Origin: Planctomycetota bacterium
GTDB taxonomy: Bacteria; Planctomycetota; Planctomycetia; Pirellulales; UBA1268
Reading direction: 5' to 3'
DNA: 40,605 nt
Assembly (NCBI GenBank): GCA_029978905.1
Contig: JAPOIM010000005.1
Span: 1-40,605, forward strand
The stretch's first letter is position 1; every line of letters begins with the position of its first letter. This document shows, one piece after another, positions 17,378 to 24,472 of this stretch. A program made the position numbers and the translations under genes. The notes below the pieces were generated by a model. That model was not told the DNA's origin. It did not search any database and saw nothing but the letters and a program-made list of their open reading frames with translations.

Positions 17378-18624
17378 TCCGGAGGCGTGCGGACCAACAC
17401 TTCCACGGTGTCCCCACGTTCACACGCCGCGCCTTCCGGAATCTGCAGCAGCCCGGAAGCGCCCGCGAGGCCGCGCAGGTCCGCCGAGCCCGTCCACCGC
17501 AGCGGCTCCGCCTCCAGCTGTCCTTGGCGACGCGCGAGCCTGCAGGGGAAAAACACCGGCCGACCCGGTGCTCCTCGGCAGCCGGCCGTGAGCACCGCCT
17601 CTGCACGAGGCAGATGGCAGGCCGACTCGGGAAGGCCAGCGAGCATCCCCAGGGCAGGTCTCACGAAGAGTTCAAAGCAAACCAGTGCACTTGCGGGATT
17701 GCCGGGCAAACCAAACACGAGGGTCCTCGGCCCTTGGCCGCGTTCGCATTTGCCAAACCAGACCGGCTTCCCCGGTTTCAGTCGGACTTTGTGAAACACC
17801 TGCCGCACGCCGCAGGCCTCCAGGATCTCCGGCACGAGATCGAAGTCTCCCGCCGAAACGCCACCCGAGAGAAGCAGCACATCGGCCGCGAGCCCCTGCT
17901 GAATGGCTGCTCGAATCGCTTCGGGCCGGTCTGCCGCAATTCCCAGCGGGATCGGTTCGGCCTCGAGCAGGGCGACTGCGGCCGCCAGCATCGGCCCGTT
18001 CGAGTTACGTGTCTGCCCATAGGCAGGCACCGCGGCTGCATCGACGAGTTCGCTCCCGGTGGTCAGGATGGCCACGCGGGCCTTGGCTGCGGCCACCACG
18101 TGGGTCGCGCCCGCTTCCGCGGCCACACCCACTTCCGCCGCCGTCAGCCGACTTCCCACCGGCAGCACCTCGTCGCCTGCTGCGAAGGCCGACGCTTGCC
18201 GGGCGATGTGCTGGCCAGGTCGAAAGGCTGGCTCGTGAAGCCGCACGCACCTGCCAACCCCCGCCGTCGCAGTGCCATCAATGGCCCGCTCCACTGGCAC
18301 CACCGCATCCGCACCGGGTGGAATCGCCGCCCCCGTCATGATCCGCGCCGCTGTCCCCGGAAGCACGGCTTCTTGGGTGGTCACACCGGCCGCGAGATCG
18401 AGCACCACCCGCAGTTCGACGACCGCGTCACCCGCGGCCAGGAAGTCCTCGCTGCGGACCGCGAAGCCGTCCATCATCGACCGATCCCAGGCGGGCGAGT
18501 CGATGTCTGAGCGCACGGGCTCGGCGAGCACGCGCCCATGTGCGAGGGCCAACAGCTCACGGCGAGCCGGCAGCGGCTTCGCCTCCGCGGCAACAAGCCG
18601 CAGTGCTTCGGCAAGCTCGATCAT
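17365..18624 (-). CDS. moeA: Molybdopterin molybdenumtransferase MoeA
   Basis: MoeA inserts molybdate into adenylylated molybdopterin in molybdenum cofactor synthesis, in the cytosol. The 419 residues carry the usual signatures: SPAWDRSMMDGFAVRSED near the N-terminus, RIMTGAAIPPGADAVVPVE, ILTTGSELV, the MPT-binding LSGGVSAGDFDLV and FGLPGNPASALVCFELFVRP. Length and domain order are normal. Its ATG overlaps the stop of the glutamine amidotransferase gene (ATGA at 18621-18624), so the two are coupled although their pathways differ. Stop codons of moeA and the convergent thyX overlap by three bases. Confidence 0.95.
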   Translation of the reverse strand: MIELAEALRLVAAEAKPLPARRELLALAHGRVLAEPVRSDIDSPAWDRSMMDGFAVRSEDFLAAGDAVVELRVVLDLAAGVTTQEAVLPGTAARIMTGAAIPPGADAVVPVERAIDGTATAGVGRCVRLHEPAFRPGQHIARQASAFAAGDEVLPVGSRLTAAEVGVAAEAGATHVVAAAKARVAILTTGSELVDAAAVPAYGQTRNSNGPMLAAAVALLEAEPIPLGIAADRPEAIRAAIQQGLAADVLLLSGGVSAGDFDLVPEILEACGVRQVFHKVRLKPGKPVWFGKCERGQGPRTLVFGLPGNPASALVCFELFVRPALGMLAGLPESACHLPRAEAVLTAGCRGAPGRPVFFPCRLARRQGQLEAEPLRWTGSADLRGLAGASGLLQIPEGAACERGDTVEVLVRTPPDDAT

Positions 18625-19232
18625 GCCACACCCGTGGCGTGCGAGATCCCGCTCACCTGCAGGAAGGCACGGAGCAGGTCGTAGCCAACGTGGGTCAGAA
18701 AACTTTCTGGATGAAACTGCAGGCCATACACCGGCATCGTGCGGTGCCGGATGGCCATGATCTCGCGCGAGCCATCGGGCGCCGTGGACCAGGCATCCAC
18801 CACAAACTCTGAAGGCAGCGTAGGGGGATCGATCACAAGGCTGTGGTACCGCGTGGCCTCGATCGGCGAAGGAAGCCCTGCGAAGAGCCCTTCACCGGAG
18901 TGCTCGATCGAGTCGACCTTCCCATGCATGAGCCGCTTGGCTCGCACGATCGTGCCCCCGAACACCTGACCGATGGATTGATGCCCCAGGCAGACCCCCA
19001 GGATCGGCATCCGACCCGCAAACCGGCGGACGACGTCGCACGAGATCCCCGCTTCGTCGGGCGTGCATGGCCCCGGTGAGATCACGATCGCCTCAGGCGC
19101 CTTCGCCGCAATCTCGTCACAGGTGATCCCGTCGTTCCTGACCACTTCAACAGCGACGTCCGCATCGATTTCCCCGAACCGCTGCACGAGGTTCCAGGTG
19201 AAGGAGTCGTAGTTGTCGATCAACAGAATCAT
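18621..19232 (-). CDS. Anthranilate/aminodeoxychorismate synthase glutamine amidotransferase subunit
   Basis: Class I glutamine amidotransferase subunit that supplies ammonia to chorismate-using synthases in tryptophan or folate synthesis (TrpG/PabA). 203 residues. The signature begins MILLIDNYDSFTWNL, then VISPGPCTPDEAG, and the catalytic triad is Cys81 (LGVCLGHQSIG), His174 and Glu176 (LQFHPESFLT). Sequence alone does not separate TrpG from PabA, and many bacteria use one protein for both. The synthase partner is not in the window. Overlap with moeA suggests a shared mRNA. Confidence 0.93.
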   Translation of the reverse strand: MILLIDNYDSFTWNLVQRFGEIDADVAVEVVRNDGITCDEIAAKAPEAIVISPGPCTPDEAGISCDVVRRFAGRMPILGVCLGHQSIGQVFGGTIVRAKRLMHGKVDSIEHSGEGLFAGLPSPIEATRYHSLVIDPPTLPSEFVVDAWSTAPDGSREIMAIRHRTMPVYGLQFHPESFLTHVGYDLLRAFLQVSGISHATGVA

Positions 19233-19306
19233 CTCGTCCCTACCCTGACGCGTTTGGGTTTTGAAAAGTGACCGCCGAGTCTACACGGCACGCAGGCCGG
19301 GCCGAG

Positions 19307-19603
19307 CTACCCTAGCAGCTCCGATGGATGGCCTTCCCGCTCCACGAGAGGCATCACGTGGGGCTTGTAGATCGTGGTGTAGGCCTGTGCCAGCCGATGG
19401 GCATCGAGTGCCTCCTGGCTTTCCCAGTGCTCCACCAAGGTGAACCGCCGCACATCTGCCGTGGAATGGTAGACATCAAATCGCAGGCATCCTGGTTCGC
19501 CACGGCTCAACTGCATCGCCTCCTGCAGTCGCTGACGGATGGTGTCGACGGTTGAGGCGTCTTTGGCAGTGAGAAACACATTCAGGCACAGCATGGTTGG
19601 CAT
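19307..19603 (-). CDS. Antibiotic biosynthesis monooxygenase (ABM) fold protein
   Basis: 98 residues, typical of a single dimeric alpha+beta barrel ABM domain such as the YgiN quinol monooxygenase: LCLNVFLTAKDASTVDTIRQ, EPGCLRFDVYHS, FTLVEHWESQEALDAHR, YKPHVMPLVE. Members act on quinols, haem or polyketides, or have no known substrate, so the role is open. The ATG at 19603 or the GTG one codon earlier could start it; no clear ribosome-binding site is seen. It is 74 bases upstream of the trpG/pabA-like gene on the same strand. Confidence 0.85.
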   Translation of the reverse strand: MPTMLCLNVFLTAKDASTVDTIRQRLQEAMQLSRGEPGCLRFDVYHSTADVRRFTLVEHWESQEALDAHRLAQAYTTIYKPHVMPLVEREGHPSELLG

Positions 19604-19686
19604 CACGGAGGGGGAACGGGGACGGTCCAGAGAAACGCCATTTTAGCAAGATTGGCACGTTCTCTCGAAACGCCCTCTGGCGGTGC

Positions 19687-20541
19687 TCACACGAGCGTCA
19701 CCCGTGGCTCTGCCGCCTGTTTCTTCGCCAGAATCCTCAGGTATGGAGGGAGAAAGCACCCCCGGTGACCAAACGAGCCAACCGGTGCCTCAGCATCCGC
19801 ATGCTCTGGCTCGTACAGATCCTCAACCACAAAGCCTGCTCGACAGATCCCTCCCACCAGGCTCGACAGGGAGTGGATGAACTCCTGCGTGCCATGCTCC
19901 CGAAGGCGGCTTGGTGGTTCTGGCGGCAGCGGCTCCGCAGCGTGCCGGCCCGCCACCGCATGCCGCAGTTCGTAACACCCTCGTGCCCCAGGCTCCAGCG
20001 ATGCCTGCAGGCTCGTCGGGCTCTTGTGCTGACTGATGTAAAGGCCGCTGGCCTTCGTCACGCGGGCCACTTCTTGAAACACCCGCTGTACATCCGGCAG
20101 GTAGCACGTGCTGACCGGATGAATCACGAGGTCAAACCTACCGGTCCCAAACATCGAGAGATCGTCCATCGATCCCTGCACGATCTGGTAGTCGATCCGC
20201 CGTTCCGCCGCGACCTGGCGATCGAGGGCCAGCATCGCTGGCGAGCAGTCGAGGACCGTCACGCGACCGCCGGCGGCAGCGTAGAGCGGACCATGCTTGC
20301 CTCCGCCTGCTGCGAGACAGAGCACCTCAAGCCCGTCCAGCCGCGGCGGTAGCCAGGATCGGCCCTGCCCTTCTCCGGCAAGCCAGCCGCCCGCCCCCAG
20401 CCACTTTCGCGGATCGGTGAACGCCGCATCCGCCGCAGGACGCGCGAGCGCCGCCTTGGTGTCGGCCAGCCGATCCCACGCACGCGTGTTGTGGGCCACG
20501 ACCGCGGCGTGTGCAGCGGAGCGAATCTGTTTCTCAAACAT
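19687..20541 (-). CDS. Class I SAM-dependent methyltransferase
   Basis: 284 residues. Motif I of the Rossmann methyltransferase fold reads VLCLAAGGGKHG, followed by the acidic VTVLDCS strand end, the QGSMDDLSMF segment and FDLVIHPVSTCYLPD, then a YISQHKSP strand. The substrate is not evident; small-molecule targets are common for this type. The start at 20541 (MFEKQ) has AGGGAG eight bases upstream, whereas a Met 14 codons earlier has none and would begin almost at the edge of repeat copy 2. It lies downstream of the DUF1559 gene, separated from it by the repeat. Confidence 0.88.
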   Translation of the reverse strand: MFEKQIRSAAHAAVVAHNTRAWDRLADTKAALARPAADAAFTDPRKWLGAGGWLAGEGQGRSWLPPRLDGLEVLCLAAGGGKHGPLYAAAGGRVTVLDCSPAMLALDRQVAAERRIDYQIVQGSMDDLSMFGTGRFDLVIHPVSTCYLPDVQRVFQEVARVTKASGLYISQHKSPTSLQASLEPGARGCYELRHAVAGRHAAEPLPPEPPSRLREHGTQEFIHSLSSLVGGICRAGFVVEDLYEPEHADAEAPVGSFGHRGCFLPPYLRILAKKQAAEPRVTLV

Positions 20542-20590
20542 CGATCGCGCTCCCTGTGCCGCAGAGGCCACCCCATCATCCACGGACAGC

Positions 20591-20697
20591 GAGAGCGCAT
20601 CCGGGATAGTTGTGGCGATGATGTGGCAAAAGTGGATGATGAGGCGAGACTTTTGCCGACTCCGAGCCGGCGATACACGGAATCCGAAAACGCTCTA
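20591..20697 (-). repeat. Stop-codon-associated palindromic repeat, copy 2 (apex deleted)
   Basis: 107 bp. Ends match copy 1: GAGAGCGCATCCGGGATAG on the left, and the other strand begins TAGAGCGTTTTCGGATT. The shared part GACTTTTGCCGACTCCGAGC continues identically. About 50 bases around the apex palindrome of copy 1 are missing here. The TAG at 20695-20697 (minus strand) is the stop codon of the DUF1559 gene. Confidence 0.75.
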
Positions 20698-21609
20698 CCG
20701 GAGGTCGTAGAGGGCATCGGCAGCCTCGGCGTCTGCGGGATCCCCATCCGCGATGATTCCGATGTGGTACTTCTCCATGAACGCGATCTGCCCCGGACTC
20801 GTCCACGGCCCTGGCCGGAACTTCCGCTGGTAATTCTCGACATGACCATCGAGGAAGACCACGTTGGCCGACTCGCCGGCATGACGAAAGTGCACCGAGG
20901 GGTCGGCATCACTCGGGGGGAGAAGGCCGCCGAGGTTTTCTCTCAGCGGGTAGGGGAAGAGGAAGTACACAATCGCACTTTCCGCAAAGGCAATCGTGCG
21001 TTTTGTTTCCCGCACCGCCCCGATCGGCCTTTGCAGGTTCTTGTTCTTCAGTTGCACGCCTGGCCATTGCGACCAGTCCCACTCGGTACCCGGCCCAAGC
21101 GAGGCGTTGTAGTCAAAGCCGGTGGCCAACCGGCCGTACCGCAGGATGTCTACGGAATCCGACACGAAGTTCGGGCACTGGTAGACCGACGTGTTGGTTT
21201 CAATGAAGGGCGCGAGGGAACCTGCCGTGAAATCCAACTGCTTTTCCGGATCTGGCTCGTTCTCATCGACCTGGCCAAACCAGTAGCGACTCTTTCCCGG
21301 GTAGGGATTCTGCGACGGATTGGAGAGCGTGCCGGCGATGCGGACATCGTCGTCTACCTTTAACGGCAGCATCATCTCGTTGTTCGCAGAGATGTAGTTG
21401 TGCAGGGCAAGGCCGAGTTGGCGGAGGTTGCTTGCGCAGGCCATTCGCCGCGCCGACTCTCGACTGGAGTGGATGGCGGGCAGCAACAGCCCCATCAACA
21501 CGGAAATGATCGCAATCACCACGAGCAGCTCCACGAGCGTGAAGGCTCGCCGGCATGCCAGGTGGATGGGGGAACAGGCCTTCGTCTTCGAGGCTGACAT
21601 TCTCGGCAT
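20695..21609 (-). CDS. DUF1559 pseudopilin-like protein under a cobalamin riboswitch
   Basis: 304 residues of the DUF1559 family expanded in planctomycetes. The N-terminus is a type IV pilin-like prepilin signal: basic leader, [21 protein letters not shown], then a helix continuing [16 protein letters not shown]. The C-terminal signature H-x-DG is present as [15 protein letters not shown], with ten instead of nine residues between His and Asp. Proteins like this are thought to be assembled or exported by type II/IV pilus machinery; their exact job is unknown. The start at 21609 has GGAG eight bases upstream. The preceding 220 bases connect it to a cobalamin riboswitch. The stop codon is the first triplet of repeat copy 2. 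Confidence 0.9.
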   Translation of the reverse strand: MPRMSASKTKACSPIHLACRRAFTLVELLVVIAIISVLMGLLLPAIHSSRESARRMACASNLRQLGLALHNYISANNEMMLPLKVDDDVRIAGTLSNPSQNPYPGKSRYWFGQVDENEPDPEKQLDFTAGSLAPFIETNTSVYQCPNFVSDSVDILRYGRLATGFDYNASLGPGTEWDWSQWPGVQLKNKNLQRPIGAVRETKRTIAFAESAIVYFLFPYPLRENLGGLLPPSDADPSVHFRHAGESANVVFLDGHVENYQRKFRPGPWTSPGQIAFMEKYHIGIIADGDPADAEAADALYDLR

Positions 21610-21826
21610 TCGACGTTCTCCGGCCGCATCGACCACGCGCCCCCAAGCGTCACACAAGGCGTTGCCGCGCCTGTGCTGTGCAAAGGGAATGTCGCCGTCT
21701 GTCGGCAGCAAAAAGCACACTGCACCAGCCGCACTTTCCGCGAACCGTGGCAGTTTCACCGGTCCAGGATCGCGTCTGCGATCCGCGCCAATGCAGCCGC
21801 CCTCGCAGCAACATCAGCCTCTTGGG

Positions 21827-22046
21827 CTCTGGTAGGTCTTCTGACTTCCGAGTTCGAGCAACCAAGCCTTCTCGCACAAACCGCGAAGGCGGGCGTGCAA
21901 TGGCGTCTATCTGGTCACGCGGGTCACACGCATGCCGTGGCATGAAGTGCGACAGTTCTCGATTACAGCGGCGGGGCCGTCCCGGAATCTCACCGGTGTT
22001 CCCTGTTTGCGGGTGTCGCGAAGCGTCGCGTCACCTGCCACCAGAG
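21827..22046 (-). promoter_or_regulatory. Cobalamin (B12) riboswitch
   Basis: Read on the minus strand, the conserved core is present: AGGGAACACCGGTGAGATTCC, then GGACGGCCCCGCCGCTGTAA (about 21961-22013), and the 3' end GTCAGAAGACCTACC (about 21831-21845). The P1 stem closes the element: CTCTGGTGG at 22046-22038 pairs with CTACCAGAG at 21835-21827, nine pairs with one G-U. The only gene downstream on this strand is the DUF1559 gene about 220 bases on. Confidence 0.93.
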
Positions 22047-22060
22047 TCGTTCTCCGACTG

Positions 22061-22089
22061 AGTCTCAGGGGCTCCGCGGGCGATGTCAA
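22061..22089 (-). promoter_or_regulatory. Promoter of the cobalamin riboswitch
   Basis: Minus strand TTGACA (22089-22084), 17-base spacer, GAGACT (22066-22061). The predicted start near 22054 is only a few bases before the first base of P1 (22046), which supports both calls. The -10 box is weak, but the -35 box is exact. Confidence 0.6.
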
Positions 22090-22433
22090 GGTATGCCGGA
22101 GGAACGGCTGCAGACGATCACAACGGTTGCTCCTTCGCAGCCTGTCAAACCTTGCCAACAGGGCAACTCATGCGCGTGAAACGGCAACGATTGTGAGGGC
22201 TTCACCATCACATTTTACCCCTACGGAACACCCCTCAAAGATTGCCTTACACGCAACGTAAGTCGTTGATATGAAAATACTTCGGGCTCACTCAAGCCGC
22301 TCTCGATTGGCGGCCGATAGCCCTTGTGTCCCCCGGGGCATCACTGTGCCCGTCGGGCAACCAAGGGGGCGACAGCAACCTGAAGATTTCGAGTCACGGA
22401 ACGGCTCGACAGGCCTGTCGCGGAAGGAGTTGG

Positions 22434-22495
22434 TGGATCAAGCCTCGGGGTGACCTAGACCTCGCGGAACGGGTCTCAAAGCCTCGCATGATCCA
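22434..22495 (+). promoter_or_regulatory. Structured leader before the Cys-rich gene
   Basis: TGGATCA (22434-22440) pairs with TGATCCA (22489-22495), enclosing two copies of AAGCCTCG (22440-22447 and 22479-22486) and a small GACC/GGTC hairpin. It ends six bases before the AAAGGAG ribosome-binding site at 22501. It matches no riboswitch class I know. The rest of 22090-22433 shows nothing I can assign. Confidence 0.4.
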
Positions 22496-22517
22496 CAAGC
22501 AAAGGAGATGTGGCTCG

Positions 22518-23285
22518 ATGAAGCGTATGTTGTACCTCGGCGTGCTGGCCCTCAGTGCGACCGTTTGTAGCCAGTCCTATGGTTTCGAGCTCCTTGACCG
22601 GATGCTCAGCCACAAGGGCAGCTGTGATTCTTGCTGTGAGCCAGCGTGTGACGCTGGCAATGGCTGCTGCGAGCCTGGCTGCGATGCCAATGGCTGCTGC
22701 GAGCCTGCTTGTGATGCTGGGAATGGCTGCTGCGAGCCAGCGTGCGACGCTGGAAGCAGCTGCTGCGATGAAGGCTGCCGTAAGAAGCATGAACTTTTCG
22801 GCGGGCTGAAGGGCCTGTTCGCGAAGGTCAAGGCGAAGCACAACAGCTGCTGCGACAACAGCTGCTGCGAGCCCGCTTGCGACGCTGGCAACGGCTGCTG
22901 CGAGCCCGCTTGTGACGCTGGCAATGGCTGCTGCGAGCCTGGCTGCGACGCCAATGGCTGCTGCGAGCCCGCTTGCGACGCTGGCAACGGCTGCTGCGAG
23001 CCCGCCTGCGACGCTGGCAACAGCTGCTGCGACACCGGTTGCCGCAAGGAGCACAAGCTCCTCGGTTTCTTCAAGGCGCTCCACTCGGCCAAGAAGCGTT
23101 GCCACAGCTGCACCGACAGCTGCTGTGAGCCCGCTTGCGACGCCGGCAACGGCTGCTGCGAGCCCGGCTGCGACGCTGGGAGCTGCTGCGAGCCAGCTTG
23201 CGGTGCTGCCAACATGGCTCCGGTTCCAGACGCTTCGGCTTCGACCGGAGTGACCAGCGGTTTCTTCGCGGCCTTCGCCAAGTAA
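22518..23285 (+). CDS. Secreted cysteine-rich repeat protein (CCEP[A/G]C units)
   Basis: 255 residues. A signal peptide (MKRMLYLGVLALSATVCSQSYG) precedes a body made of twelve units of the type CCEPACDAGNG or CCEPGCDANG, arranged as blocks of four, five and three. Blocks are separated by basic linkers that both begin C-R-K-[KE]-H (KKHELFGGLKGLFAKVKAKH and KEHKLLGFFKALHSAKKRCH), so the higher-order unit itself is duplicated. Each unit gives three Cys plus acidic residues, suited to disulfide cross-linking in an envelope or to metal binding; which one is not shown. AAAGGAG lies ten bases before the ATG. It has a strong terminator and is a single-gene unit upstream of the ATPase cluster. Confidence 0.9.
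   Translation: MKRMLYLGVLALSATVCSQSYGFELLDRMLSHKGSCDSCCEPACDAGNGCCEPGCDANGCCEPACDAGNGCCEPACDAGSSCCDEGCRKKHELFGGLKGLFAKVKAKHNSCCDNSCCEPACDAGNGCCEPACDAGNGCCEPGCDANGCCEPACDAGNGCCEPACDAGNSCCDTGCRKEHKLLGFFKALHSAKKRCHSCTDSCCEPACDAGNGCCEPGCDAGSCCEPACGAANMAPVPDASASTGVTSGFFAAFAK
22632..23213 (+). repeat. Coding tandem repeat of 30-33 bp units
   Basis: Twelve in-frame units in three blocks encode the CCEP[A/G]C motif. Units differ mainly at third codon positions (for example GCGTGTGACGCTGG against GCTTGCGACGCTGG), so selection has kept the protein motif; it is not a recent slippage expansion alone and not a CRISPR array. Confidence 0.85.
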
Positions 23286-23350
23286 ATCGTCTGAGACGGG
23301 TAATGTAAGGGTCGAATCGGAAGATACGTTGCCCGACGTCGACCAGTGAG

Positions 23351-23385
23351 CTCCGCCCGGGGATTCCCCCGGGCGGAGTTTTTTT
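23351..23385 (+). terminator. Rho-independent terminator of the Cys-rich gene
   Basis: Perfect 12-bp stem CTCCGCCCGGGG (23351-23362) / CCCCGGGCGGAG (23367-23378), four-base loop, then seven T. Confidence 0.93.
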
Positions 23386-23430
23386 ATGCGCGGACCGCAA
23401 AGCTCCACATCCGGGATTTCGGGACGAAAG

Positions 23431-23460
23431 TTTGCAGTCGCCTGAGGGTCGAACTAGGCT
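23431..23460 (+). promoter_or_regulatory. Putative promoter A of the membrane-protein cluster
   Basis: TTGCAG (23432-23437), 17-base spacer, TAGGCT (23455-23460), with CCTGAGG inside the spacer. The same layout without gaps occurs at 31222-31250 before the paralogous gene at 31307 (22 of 32 bases identical by eye). The ATG is about 50 bases downstream. Confidence 0.5.
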
Positions 23461-23510
23461 CGGTTTGTCAGGGTTCGTTGGAATGGTCTTCGGGCAACCG
23501 GGTAGCACTC

Positions 23511-23882
23511 ATGATCAATACAGCAGGTTCGGGCGTTGATGGACTCGCCAGGTTCTCCTCGGTCTTCGCCGTCGTCGAAGCTGCCAAAGCCGGAGCTTCC
23601 GACGCCTCCCGCGCCGCGCAGGGCTTCTTCCCAGCCGTGGGTCGCGCATTTGTCACAGGTGTCCACGCCACCGGCTTCGCCGTCGGCTACGGAACCACGT
23701 TCCCCGTCTACCTCGTGGGCCGCCTGCTGCCAAAGAACAACCCCATTGGATACGGTTGCATCGACGGCGGCGCCGCAGGTGTCGACCTCGCTCGCCAGAC
23801 CTTGGGCTACGCGACAAGCGGCATGGCCGCATCTGCCGAAGCACCGGTGCCCGCGATTGCGATGGCTGCAGCCGACGCGTAA
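23511..23882 (+). CDS. Small Ala/Gly-rich membrane protein, first gene of the ATPase cluster
   Basis: 123 residues, no signal peptide. A hydrophobic Gly-rich segment at residues 53-72 (ATGFAVGYGTTFPVYLVG) is followed by LPKNNPIGYGCIDGG. The stretch 53-99 is similar to one in the protein at 31307 (residues 81-127) and to the C-terminus of the EcsC protein (about 285-333), sharing FP-x2-LV, a turn, and a G-x2-[DQ]-G helix start. No named family is recognised. Position 23511 is the first ATG in frame that fits after the predicted promoter; the ribosome-binding site is weak, and an upstream extension to 23346 would run through the terminator. Confidence 0.65.
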   Translation: MINTAGSGVDGLARFSSVFAVVEAAKAGASDASRAAQGFFPAVGRAFVTGVHATGFAVGYGTTFPVYLVGRLLPKNNPIGYGCIDGGAAGVDLARQTLGYATSGMAASAEAPVPAIAMAAADA

Positions 23883-24151
23883 GCGCTTGCCGAATGCGAA
23901 CAGCGTTCGACCACCGCGTGTGACGTGCGCAGAGACGCGGCGTGTGCGAGGCAGGGGCATGACCGAGGGAGACACGCGACCTTTTGTGTGTGGCAGGGAT
24001 GGTCTGCGCCGACAGTAACGATTGCGCGGAGGGAAACCTGATCAGTTTTGACGAATCCGGCGACTTGCGCGGCAGCGTGTGCCATAGTGCAAGAGACGAT
24101 TCGCATGTCGTGCCGCGGATCCCTTCAGCAGGGAGAGATGAGAGCATCCCC

Positions 24152-24415
24152 ATGAAACGTTCTGACTTTGGATACTTCTGTGCGGGCGTTGCCGTCGGGG
24201 CTTTTGGACACGCCGCCTACCCACAGCTCAAAGAAAAGCTCGCTCCCTACCTCGCCGGCGCACTTGTGTTTGCGCAGCAGGCCTTCGGCGATGCGATCAA
24301 GGGAGCCGCTGAGACCGCAGAAGCGATGCAGCAAGGCGGCCACGGTGATGCAGGCTCCTTCGGTCCCGAGTTTTTTTCCGCTGCCGCAGACGCCCAAGCC
24401 GGAGAGGCTGCCTAG
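24152..24415 (+). CDS. Small single-span membrane protein next to the P-type ATPase
   Basis: 87 residues. An N-terminal membrane helix (GYFCAGVAVGAFGHAAY, about residues 7-23) is followed by a Pro-Gln-Leu-Lys break, an amphipathic Ala-rich helix (PYLAGALVFAQQAFGDAIKGAAETAEAM) and a Gly/His/Asp tail. Small membrane proteins of this layout often adjoin P1B ATPases, for example the PacL-type chaperones next to CtpC in mycobacteria; likeness here is in layout and context, not proven homology. The gap of 269 bases before it holds no gene and no promoter I can support. The ATPase follows after 57 bases. Confidence 0.7.
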   Translation: MKRSDFGYFCAGVAVGAFGHAAYPQLKEKLAPYLAGALVFAQQAFGDAIKGAAETAEAMQQGGHGDAGSFGPEFFSAAADAQAGEAA

Positions 24416-24472
24416 TTCATCGCACACATTGCCTGAATCGGTCACAAGGCCGTCGTCAAGGATGGCATTCCC

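Noticed and set aside
17314-18510. 398-codon open frame antisense to moeA
   Set aside because: Composition is Arg/His/Pro-rich shadow type, while the opposite strand encodes complete MoeA motifs.
22632-23213. CRISPR-like array
   Set aside because: Repeats are in-frame coding units of 30-33 bp without unique spacers and no cas genes are near.
23346-23510. N-terminal extension of the 23511 gene
   Set aside because: It would translate through the terminator of the Cys-rich gene and the predicted promoter.
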